The notes beneath the pieces were generated by a model, which was not told the DNA's origin, did no database searches, and saw nothing but the letters and a program-made list of their open reading frames with translations. From Williamsia sp. 1138 (GTDB taxonomy: Bacteria; Actinomycetota; Actinomycetes; Mycobacteriales; Mycobacteriaceae): a stretch of 64,000 nt of DNA. The translations under genes and the position numbers were made by a program. The stretch is from the NCBI RefSeq assembly GCF_002095435.2, contig NZ_MJEJ02000053.1, positions 186,001 to 250,000 on the forward strand, in the 5' to 3' direction. Shown here piece after piece: positions 21,756 to 29,026 of the stretch; positions within the stretch are counted from its first letter, which is position 1, and every line of letters begins with the position of its first letter.

Positions 21756-23335
21756 CGCGTCCATGCGGCGGTATGCCACCACGGGCCCCAGGCGATCCCG
21801 TGGGAGTGCGGTTCGAGGATCGGGGGGCTCTGTTGCCAGCCCAGATCCCGATAGGCGTACGTGTGATCGAGGAACACGAGGAACACGTACGACGGCGCGG
21901 TCTTGTACAGCGACTGGATGTCCCGATACCGCGCATCGTTCTCCGGCGACGGCGCCGACTCGCGGGCCTGCTGTAGCAAGGCATCCATTCCAGGTGGGGC
22001 GAAGTCGCCCGGATTCGAATACGGCGAGGAATTCGGCACGCGGGTATGCAGCGTGTCGTACACCTGGGAGTCGATGCTGTACGGCGTGGCTCCGCCGCCG
22101 AGCACGACCGCTGAGGTACCCAGCAACGTCTCGATCTCGTCCCAACTGCTGCCCCGGGGGGTGACCTCGATTCCGAGCGGCTTCATGGCAGCTGCGAAGG
22201 CGACTGCCAGGTCACGACGCAGGGTGTCCTGAGCGTTGTAGAGCAGTTCGAAAGAGGCTTCTCGACCGTCCTTTTCACGTATGCCGGCCGGCCCTGTGAC
22301 CCATCCTGCGGCATCGAGTACGGATTCGGCGCCGGTGGCGTCGAACGCGAACTCGGCGTCGGGATCGTAGGCGTCGCCGTAGACCGCCGCGACCGGTGTG
22401 CCGGCGGCGCGGCCGTGGCCATCGAGGACATCGGTGATCACGGCCTCGCGGTCGATGCCGAGGTTCATCGCCAGCCGGGCTCGCGGATCGGCAGTGAACG
22501 GGTTCTGCGCGGGAAACGACACCCCACGCCAATCGGCGGATTGGACGCCCACCGTCTCGACACCATCGCGACCGGCCACCGCCGCAAGCATTTTCGGAGG
22601 CAGACTCGCGCCGTCGACCTCACCGGCCGCGATTCGCTGAGCTCTGGTGTTGTCCTCGGGTGTGTAGGTGAACACCAGCGACGTCACCTCGGGGGTCTCA
22701 CCCCAGTAGTCCTCGCGTGCGGTCATCACCGCCTGATCGGGCCGCAGACTTTCCAGTTCGTACGGACCGGTGCCCACCGGCGCGGTGTTCAGGGCCCAAT
22801 CGGCGACCGGGGCGTCTTCGATCTTCTCCGACGGGGCGATACCGAGCAAGAGGTAGGGGGAGGGGTCTGCATCGGTGTTCATGGTGACCACGACAGCGCC
22901 CGGTCCATCGGCCCTGATGTCGACGATGGGGGTGAAGTTGGTGGAGATCTCCGACGCCACAACAGGATTGCGCACCGCGGCGTACGTCGTGACCACATCC
23001 GACGAGTCGAGGGTTGACCCGTCCGAAAACCTCACCCCGGCCCGCAGCGGTAGTCGCCATTGTCGCGGGCCCATCTGCGCGGGCCCGGAGGTTGCCAGCG
23101 ACGGAACGAGATCCGGCAAGCGGTCGTCGGTGTCGGCCTGCGGCCGGAGCAGGCCTTCATAGATCGGCGAGACCCCGAGTTCGCCGTAACCGGCGACCGG
23201 GTTGTAACCGCCGAGCTCCTGGCCGTCGGCGAGAACGATGCGATCGGGTCGTTCGACAGGCGACCCTGCGCAGGCACTGATGGCAAGTGCGGCAGCGCTC
23301 AACGCGACCACTGCCCGCAGGCCACTTCGACGCAC
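21752..23335 (-). CDS. Lipoprotein substrate-binding protein, SBP family 5 (NikA/OppA-like)
   Basis: Extracellular binding protein of 527 residues. The N terminus is a lipoprotein signal peptide with lipobox AISAC (Cys at about 21). Family-5 features include LRAGVRFSDGSTLDSSDVVTTYAAV, PVGTGPYELES and the middle DPRARLAMNLGIDREAV. It is first in the importer operon and starts 24 bp from a perfect 20-bp palindrome. Family 5 binds peptides, nickel or metallophores; the divergent metal-type ArsR regulator favours a metal or metal-chelate substrate. Confidence 0.88.
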   Translation of the reverse strand: MRRSGLRAVVALSAAALAISACAGSPVERPDRIVLADGQELGGYNPVAGYGELGVSPIYEGLLRPQADTDDRLPDLVPSLATSGPAQMGPRQWRLPLRAGVRFSDGSTLDSSDVVTTYAAVRNPVVASEISTNFTPIVDIRADGPGAVVVTMNTDADPSPYLLLGIAPSEKIEDAPVADWALNTAPVGTGPYELESLRPDQAVMTAREDYWGETPEVTSLVFTYTPEDNTRAQRIAAGEVDGASLPPKMLAAVAGRDGVETVGVQSADWRGVSFPAQNPFTADPRARLAMNLGIDREAVITDVLDGHGRAAGTPVAAVYGDAYDPDAEFAFDATGAESVLDAAGWVTGPAGIREKDGREASFELLYNAQDTLRRDLAVAFAAAMKPLGIEVTPRGSSWDEIETLLGTSAVVLGGGATPYSIDSQVYDTLHTRVPNSSPYSNPGDFAPPGMDALLQQARESAPSPENDARYRDIQSLYKTAPSYVFLVFLDHTYAYRDLGWQQSPPILEPHSHGIAWGPWWHTAAWTR

Positions 23336-23358
23336 CGGCTGATCCCTTCGACTCCAAT

Positions 23359-23378
23359 ATGTGTCTGCGCAGACACAT
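23359..23378. promoter_or_regulatory. Perfect 20-bp palindromic operator
   Basis: ATGTGTCTGCGCAGACACAT is fully self-complementary and lies between the importer operon and the divergent ArsR gene. A third half-site ATGTGTC follows at 23381-23387. The position and symmetry fit an ArsR/SmtB repressor site that would cover the importer promoter. Confidence 0.8.
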
Positions 23379-23441
23379 TAATGTGTCGTACCCTAACACC
23401 GGACGCAGCGGGTGGCAGTACGAGCGGCGAAGGGACTGGCG

Positions 23442-23759
23442 ATGGCCGGGCACCAGCACACCGAGATCGATGGGTGGGCCAATCGCTTTGCGCTGCTGTC
23501 GGATTCCACCCGGCTGAGCTTGCTGACCCACATGCACGAGCACCCGGGGGCCACCGTCAGCGAGCTGGCCGACGCCGCGTCGATCACGGAGAACGCGGCG
23601 TCACAATCGTTGCGCGCCCTGCGCGCCCAGGGCTGGGTCACCACCACCAAATCCGGGCGGACCGTTCATTACCGGATCGTTCCAGACGCCATCGTCCACC
23701 GGATCCTGCACGACATCATGGGCGCCGAACACGCGGAGCATTCAGCGCACGAGCACTGA
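23442..23759 (+). CDS. ArsR/SmtB-family metal-type regulator with His-rich tail
   Basis: Winged-helix repressor of 105 residues. It opens with HQHTEIDGWANRFALLSDSTRLSLLTHMHEHPG, the usual ArsR helix 1-3 pattern, with histidines at both ends. The recognition helix is TENAASQSLRALRAQGWV. The C terminus HRILHDIMGAEHAEHSAHEH supplies six histidines and several acids, as in the nickel/cobalt sensors NmtR and KmtR. The ATG at 23442 is preferred over a GTG at 23412 because AAGGGA lies at a suitable distance. It probably represses the divergent importer when metal is bound. Confidence 0.88.
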   Translation: MAGHQHTEIDGWANRFALLSDSTRLSLLTHMHEHPGATVSELADAASITENAASQSLRALRAQGWVTTTKSGRTVHYRIVPDAIVHRILHDIMGAEHAEHSAHEH

Positions 23760-23848
23760 ACGGACTGGGGTTTCTCGGCCCCGTCAGGGGTGTCGGAGGG
23801 GAATGTGCCCTCGATGGCTGCTCAGGGGGACGAATTTGGTGGCCGACC

Positions 23849-24199
23849 TCAGTCCTCGTCTGGCCGGTTCTCCAGTTTCGCGTTCTGCAGCGCGATCGCG
23901 CGAGCCAGGCGGGCGTACTTGATCTCCAAGTCGCGGAACCGCAGGTAGGTGCTGATCGTGGTGAACGCGAAGGCGACGACGAGGCAATACAGCACCAGGT
24001 CGGTGCCACGTCCGACCCCGACCCAGCCGGCGAGAGTGGTCAGGTCGTCGGGCCGCAGCAAGGCGTAGACACCGAACGCCAGGAAGCCGAGGAACGCGAG
24101 CTTCACCCAGGCCGATGCCCGGGCGTTGCCGCGCTGGGTGATGAAGTAACCGACCAGTGCGATGACGAACAGGATGAGGATGATCTGGATTGCCAGCAT
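23849..24199 (-). CDS. DUF2304 membrane protein
   Basis: Small protein of 116 residues with three hydrophobic helices and an acidic C-terminal amphipathic helix (FRDLEIKYARLARAIALQNAKLENRPDED). It resembles mycobacterial Rv3632, which as I recall partners the polyprenyl-phosphate glucosyltransferase PpgS. The gene begins four bases after the stop of that type of glycosyltransferase, on the same strand, which supports a shared complex. Confidence 0.85.
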   Translation of the reverse strand: MLAIQIILILFVIALVGYFITQRGNARASAWVKLAFLGFLAFGVYALLRPDDLTTLAGWVGVGRGTDLVLYCLVVAFAFTTISTYLRFRDLEIKYARLARAIALQNAKLENRPDED

Positions 24200-24203
24200 G
24201 GTG

Positions 24204-24929
24204 TTATCGCCTCATCCGGCCGTGGAGCAGGCCGTCGGCCAAGATGTTGACCCCGTTGAGCAACGACTGTCCCTTGGCCATCGAGTATTCGGTGTAGAGG
24301 ATCGTCACGGGTTGCTCGGCGACCCGCCACTTGCGGGCGTCGATCAGCGCGACGAACTCCGAGGCGTGGCTCATCCCGTTCATGATGAGATCCAGCTCGG
24401 CGGCCACCTTTTTGTTGAACACGCGCAGGCCGTTGTGGGCGTCGGTCAATCCGAGTCGCCGGGTGCGCGGGCTCAGGAAAACGATGGTGCGCAGCGCCAT
24501 TCGCTTGATGATCGGAACGCTCTTGCTGCGATCGTCCGCGAAACGGGTGCCGATGACCATGTCCAGTGGCTCGGTGCGCAGACGCTCCAACATGGCGACC
24601 ACGTCGTCGACCTGGTGCTGGCCGTCGGCGTCGAAGGTGACGAAGTACGCTGCGCCTGGTTGGGATCGGGCGTACTCGACCCCGGTCTGGATGGCGGCCC
24701 CCTGCCCGAGGTTCACCGGATGGCGTACCAATCGCACTCCGGCGGCCAGGATCTCGTCCGCGGAACCGTCTTTGCTGCCGTCGTCGACGCAGACGATGTT
24801 GGGGAAGGTGAGTTTTGCGGCGGAGACGACCGAGCGGATCACCGGAGCTTCGTTGTACACCGGGACGATCAGCCACACATCGCCGTTGCCGTTGCTGTCG
24901 ACGGCAGGTGAGTCAGCGATCTCACACAC
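24204..24929 (-). CDS. Family 2 glycosyltransferase, polyprenyl-phosphate glycosyl synthase (PpgS-like)
   Basis: Predicted cytoplasmic-face enzyme that moves a sugar from a nucleotide donor to polyprenyl phosphate. The GT2 fold starts at LIVPVYNEAPVI, with VDDGSKDGS, and the metal-binding DADGQHQ. The end (HASEFVALIDARKWRVAEQPVTILYTEYSMAKGQS) is the typical acceptor region. The start is uncertain: a frame to 25016 exists but would overlap the start of the divergent gene, and TAGACT at 24967-24972 looks like a -10 box on this strand, so the GTG at 24929 is used. DUF2304 follows after four bases. Confidence 0.82.
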   Translation of the reverse strand: MCEIADSPAVDSNGNGDVWLIVPVYNEAPVIRSVVSAAKLTFPNIVCVDDGSKDGSADEILAAGVRLVRHPVNLGQGAAIQTGVEYARSQPGAAYFVTFDADGQHQVDDVVAMLERLRTEPLDMVIGTRFADDRSKSVPIIKRMALRTIVFLSPRTRRLGLTDAHNGLRVFNKKVAAELDLIMNGMSHASEFVALIDARKWRVAEQPVTILYTEYSMAKGQSLLNGVNILADGLLHGRMRR

Positions 24930-24999
24930 CTCCGCGCGCTCGTCGAGAAGAAACAGGCCGATAGGGAGTCTAACGGCACCGGCGGCGTATTCTTCCACC

Positions 25000-25875
25000 G
25001 TGCTGGTCGACGTCATGCTGCCGTTCTACGGCGACATGTCCCTCTTCCAGGCCGCAGTCCGCAGCGTTCTCGCGCAGACCCATACCCGGTTCCGCCTGGT
25101 CATGGTGGACGACCAATATCCCGACCCCGAGCCTGCGCGCTGGTTCCAGGCCGTCGACGACCCCCGGCTGCACTACCTGCGCAACACCGAGAACCTCGGG
25201 GTCAACGGCAACTTCCGGCGCTGCGTCGACCTCGTGGAGGCACCTGCGTTCACGATCATGGGGTGCGACGACCTGATGGGTCCGGACCATCTGGCCCGCG
25301 CTGTCGCCGCGCTGGCAGGCAATCCCGACGCCGCGATCGTGGCGGGTGGGGTCGAGGTCATCGACGCCTCCGGGACCGTCGTACGGCCCCTGGGGGACCG
25401 GGTGAAGTCGATGCTGGCGCCGAGCGCGGCGACCACCCTGCGCGGCGAAGAACTGGCCGCCGGTCTGTATCGCGGCAACTGGACCTATTTCCCGTCGCTG
25501 CTCTGGCGCCGCGACATCGCCCGGCCGATCGGTTTCCGGGAGGGTCTGGAGGTGGTCTTGGACCTGGCGCTTCTGGTGGACATCGCCCGATCGGGCGGAT
25601 CACTGGTCTTCGATCCGGAGGTGACGTTCTCCTACCGGCGACACGTGGCGTCGGTCAGTTCGGTCCGTGCGGTCGACGGCAGGCGCTTCGCCGAGGAGCG
25701 GGAGTTCTTCGCCGCAGAGGCCAGGACGTGCGAGTCGCTGGGCTGGACCACCGCCGCGAAGGCCGCCCGTCGTCATCCCACCTCCCGGCTGAATGCCGCG
25801 ACACTGCTGCCCGGCGCGCTACTCGGCAGGCAGTGGCCGGTCGCCGGGGAGTTGGCTCGGCACCTCGTGCGCTGA
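25000..25875 (+). CDS. Family 2 glycosyltransferase
   Basis: Predicted glycosyltransferase of 291 residues. The GT-A fold begins VLVDVMLPFYGDMSLFQAAVRSVLAQTH, followed by LVMVDDQYPDP and the metal-binding region FTIMGCDDLMGPDHL. The later WRRDIARPIGFREGLEVVLDLALLVDI is the acceptor region of many cell-wall GT2 proteins. It starts at a GTG with no ribosome-binding site; TATTCT at 24988 would give a transcript beginning at or near the start codon, so it may be leaderless. Its last 57 bases overlap the end of the convergent membrane protein gene. Confidence 0.83.
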   Translation: MLVDVMLPFYGDMSLFQAAVRSVLAQTHTRFRLVMVDDQYPDPEPARWFQAVDDPRLHYLRNTENLGVNGNFRRCVDLVEAPAFTIMGCDDLMGPDHLARAVAALAGNPDAAIVAGGVEVIDASGTVVRPLGDRVKSMLAPSAATTLRGEELAAGLYRGNWTYFPSLLWRRDIARPIGFREGLEVVLDLALLVDIARSGGSLVFDPEVTFSYRRHVASVSSVRAVDGRRFAEEREFFAAEARTCESLGWTTAAKAARRHPTSRLNAATLLPGALLGRQWPVAGELARHLVR

Positions 25876-27066
25876 GCCCGGACGCGCCGCCGCGACAAGG
25901 TGCACGGACATGCCGACCAGCGGGCCGACGATCAATGCGAGCGGCACCCGCACCTCGAGGTCGGCCGGGATGAACAGCAGTCCGATGCTGACCGCGGTGC
26001 CCACCCACCACCCCGTCGCGTAGAGACGGTGCCGACCGGCTGCCAGTGCCATCGCACCGGTCAGCGTGAGCGCTGCCATCGCGACGGCCCCTGCCGTCAG
26101 GGCGGCCACGGTGGTTCCCGACAGCCGGTAGTCGCCACCGAAGATGTTCTCCAGCAGCCACGGGCCGAGCAACCACGCAGCGACCGAGCCCACTGCGCCG
26201 ACCCCGATCACGATGCCCAGCGGCACCGTGAGGGCGTTGAGCAGCCGTTCCCGATTCTCGACGAAGCGGCTGATGAGAGCCCCTTGGAAGCTGTTCAACG
26301 GCACCAGCAGTGGAGCCCTGGTCAGGGTCACCGCCAGGATCACCGCCCCGGCTGCGGAGTCGAGGGCGCCGCTGGTGGAGAGCTTGATCAACACCGGGAA
26401 GCCCATGACCAGGATCGCACTTGCCAGGGCCGCGGACATCGCGGTGAACGTGTTGCGGGCGAGTTCGCGGGTCGCGACATCACCCCGGACGCCGAGGGCC
26501 GCGCGCGCGGGACGCAGGAACAGCAGCACGACCGCCGAGGACACCGTGCCCGCCACCGTGATGATCAGGAATGCACCCAGACCCCACCCCTCGGCGACGG
26601 CGATGACGGTCAAGGTGAGGCGGATGAGGGCGTCGACGACGAGCAACGTCCCGAACGGGCCCCAGCGGCCGAGTCCCGAGAGCGCGCCGCCGAGGCCCGC
26701 GTAGATCCCGAACGCAGCGACCCCGGCCGAGAGCAGCGCCACCGATTCCAGGCGATGCGATTCGAACACAGTTGTCGCCCAGCCGATTGCGGTGACGGCG
26801 ACGACGGCGCCGAGGCCGAGACCGACCATTGCGTTGAGCGGCATCGGACGCGCGCCGGGCGCAGGCCCGTCTTTCATCCGCGCTCCCCGGACCGCCCGGG
26901 TCGTCTCTTGGAGTTGACCGTTCTGGGTGCCCGTGACCAGGCCGTACGCCGCCCAGAACACGGCGAACGCGGCATATCCGTCGGCCCCGAGACCGCGGGC
27001 GGCGAGCAGCAGCACCAGATACCCCGAGATCGCGGCGACCACCGTCGCCAGTGCCACCCGGCTCAT
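25819..27066 (-). CDS. Polysaccharide flippase-like membrane protein
   Basis: Integral membrane protein of 415 residues with about 12 hydrophobic helices and a layout like the MATE/MOP superfamily, in which lipid-linked sugar flippases are found; it resembles mycobacterial Rv3630. The first helix begins MSRVALATVVAAISGYLVLLLAARGLG, where an early G-x-x-x-Y-A-A-F pattern follows as in Wzx-like proteins. The ATG at 27066 follows AGGTG; a GTG at 27072 is possible. Together with the two glycosyltransferases and DUF2304 it suggests building and flipping a lipid-linked glycan. Confidence 0.75.
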   Translation of the reverse strand: MSRVALATVVAAISGYLVLLLAARGLGADGYAAFAVFWAAYGLVTGTQNGQLQETTRAVRGARMKDGPAPGARPMPLNAMVGLGLGAVVAVTAIGWATTVFESHRLESVALLSAGVAAFGIYAGLGGALSGLGRWGPFGTLLVVDALIRLTLTVIAVAEGWGLGAFLIITVAGTVSSAVVLLFLRPARAALGVRGDVATRELARNTFTAMSAALASAILVMGFPVLIKLSTSGALDSAAGAVILAVTLTRAPLLVPLNSFQGALISRFVENRERLLNALTVPLGIVIGVGAVGSVAAWLLGPWLLENIFGGDYRLSGTTVAALTAGAVAMAALTLTGAMALAAGRHRLYATGWWVGTAVSIGLLFIPADLEVRVPLALIVGPLVGMSVHLVAAARPGSAHEVPSQLPGDRPLPAE

Positions 27067-27100
27067 GGGCACACCTGGCTCATCGGGCCACCCCGTCCCA

Positions 27101-28501
27101 CTAGAGCCCTGGGTACATCGGCAGCGACCGCTGCCCCAACCACTTGTCCCAGAGATCGTTCAGTGGCCGCGGACTGAACCGCGCGGCGAGTCCGGTGAAA
27201 TCCTCGGTGGTGACCGAGCTGTACCGGTACTGACGTGTCCACTCCCGCAGCAGATCGAAGAACTTGTCGTCGCCCACCTGTTTGCGCAGGGCGTGCAGGG
27301 TCAGCGCGCCGCGCTTGTACACCCGGTCGTCGAACATCTTCTCCGGCCCCGGGTCGCCGATGATCAGATCGACCGGCGACGCGGCGAGGCGATCGTAGTA
27401 CTTGCGTGCGTGTGCCTCGGCGGTCATGCCACCCGACCGTTCCGACCACAGCCACTCGCTGTAGCAGGCGAAACCCTCGTGGAGCCAGATGTGTCTCCAC
27501 CGGTTCAGCGTCAGGGAATTACCGAACCACTGGTGCGCCAACTCGTGCGCGACCAGGCGTTCATACGATCCGGAGCCGTCGCAGTGGTTCGCGCCGAAGA
27601 TCGACATGCCCTGGGCCTCGATGGGGATCTCCAGCTCGTCGTCGGTGATCACCACGGAATACTCCGGGAACGGGTAGGGGCCGAACATGTCCACGAACGC
27701 ATCCATCATCTGCCGCTGCTTGGCGAAGTCGTGCTCGACGTTGCGTCGCAGGGCCGGCGGGAAGACCGCGTGGATGGGAACGGGCTTGGTGGTCAGTGTC
27801 TTTCGGGTGTACTGGCCGATCTGGATGGTGGCCAGGTACGACGCCATCGGCTCGACCTGCTCGTACACCCACGTCGTCTGCGCGGCCCTGATCCGCTTAC
27901 GGATCAGCACCCCGTTGGCGACGGCCATGAACGGGGTGTCGGTGGTGATCGAGATGCCGTAGGCGGCCTTGGACGTCGGGTGGTCGTCGCAGGGATACCA
28001 GGACGCGGCCCCGTTGGGCTGGCTCGCGACCAGCGAACCCTCCGTGAGTTCCTCCCAGCCGACCTCGCCCCACCGGCCGCGGATCGGCCGCGGGTTGCCG
28101 GCGTACTTCACCAGGATCGTCATGACACCGCCCGCAGGCAGGTCCGTGGCCATCGTGATGGTCAGCTTGCGGCTGCGATGAGAGAACCGGCGCACCTTCT
28201 CGCCGTTGACGGTGACACGATCGACCTTCAGCGAGTTCGACAGGTCGAGGGAGAACCGACCGAGAGTGCTGACCGTGGTCGCGGTGATCACCGCGGTACC
28301 CGCAAGACGGTTCGTGGCCACCTTGTATTCGAGGTCGAGGTCGTAACGGGACACGTGATACCCGAGATTGCCGTTTCCGGGCAGATAGGGATCGATACCG
28401 TCGGAGGGGTCGCCGAGGAGCGGCTGTCCGGTCCCACCTGACCGCCTGCCTGGTTTACCCGGCACAAATCCTCCAGTTCCAGCTGATTTTTGGTTCTTCA
28501 T
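27101..28501 (-). CDS. M1-family zinc aminopeptidase
   Basis: Predicted metallopeptidase of 466 residues, shorter than classical PepN because it lacks the C-terminal helical domain. The zinc site is HELAHQW (about residue 303) with the third ligand glutamate in LHEGFACYSEWLW. The exopeptidase-type loop here is AQGMSIFG in place of the common GAMEN. The N terminus is rich in Gly/Pro and has no signal peptide. Substitution of GAMEN makes its amino-end specificity uncertain. The gene is divergent from the DoxX gene. Confidence 0.88.
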   Translation of the reverse strand: MKNQKSAGTGGFVPGKPGRRSGGTGQPLLGDPSDGIDPYLPGNGNLGYHVSRYDLDLEYKVATNRLAGTAVITATTVSTLGRFSLDLSNSLKVDRVTVNGEKVRRFSHRSRKLTITMATDLPAGGVMTILVKYAGNPRPIRGRWGEVGWEELTEGSLVASQPNGAASWYPCDDHPTSKAAYGISITTDTPFMAVANGVLIRKRIRAAQTTWVYEQVEPMASYLATIQIGQYTRKTLTTKPVPIHAVFPPALRRNVEHDFAKQRQMMDAFVDMFGPYPFPEYSVVITDDELEIPIEAQGMSIFGANHCDGSGSYERLVAHELAHQWFGNSLTLNRWRHIWLHEGFACYSEWLWSERSGGMTAEAHARKYYDRLAASPVDLIIGDPGPEKMFDDRVYKRGALTLHALRKQVGDDKFFDLLREWTRQYRYSSVTTEDFTGLAARFSPRPLNDLWDKWLGQRSLPMYPGL

Positions 28502-28599
28502 GACGTTACATGGAGTGTGCGGCGACGGCGCTCGAAGACCCGTGGTGCCGGCGGCCGGGATTCCTCCACGCGTGTACATCGAGGACAAGGACGACAGTC

Positions 28600-29016
28600 A
28601 TGGGTACATCTCGAAATTTCGCTTCTCTGGTGGCCAGGGTCATCCTCGGCGTCATCTTCATCTTCCACGGCTGGCAGAAGTTGCACACCAACGGAATCGA
28701 CGCCACCGAGGCCTACTTCAAGATGCTCGACATCCCGCTCCCGAAGGCCGCGGCCTGGTACTCGGCGTTGGTGGAGTTCGGCGGCGGGATCCTGCTGATC
28801 CTCGGGGTGCTGATGCCCCTGGTGTCGCTGCTGCTGATCGCCGACATGATCGGTGCCATCTTCTACGCCCACATCGACAACGGGTTCTGGAATGCAGACG
28901 GTGGCTACGAGTTGCCGCTCGCGCTCATCGCCGGTCTCGTGGCCGTCGGACTCGCCGAGACCGGTCGAACCGGTGCCGACGGATATCTCACGAGCCGACG
29001 GCGAAACCGGGTCTAG
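28600..29016 (+). CDS. DoxX-family membrane protein
   Basis: Four-helix membrane protein of 138 residues. LVARVILGVIFIFHGWQKL is the DoxX opening, and VEFGGGILLILGVLMPLVSLLLIADMIGAIF is the conserved middle. Members are linked to redox or thiosulfate metabolism; in M. tuberculosis a DoxX protein works with a superoxide dismutase complex. The ATG at 28600 follows GAGGACAAGGA. The next gene is convergent, with 10 bp between stops. Confidence 0.85.
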   Translation: MGTSRNFASLVARVILGVIFIFHGWQKLHTNGIDATEAYFKMLDIPLPKAAAWYSALVEFGGGILLILGVLMPLVSLLLIADMIGAIFYAHIDNGFWNADGGYELPLALIAGLVAVGLAETGRTGADGYLTSRRRNRV

Positions 29017-29026
29017 CGCCACCACG

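Noticed and set aside
18600-23335. Importer considered as a plain dipeptide permease
   Set aside because: Not excluded, but the His-tailed ArsR and operator favour a metal-related substrate, so a peptide name was not given.
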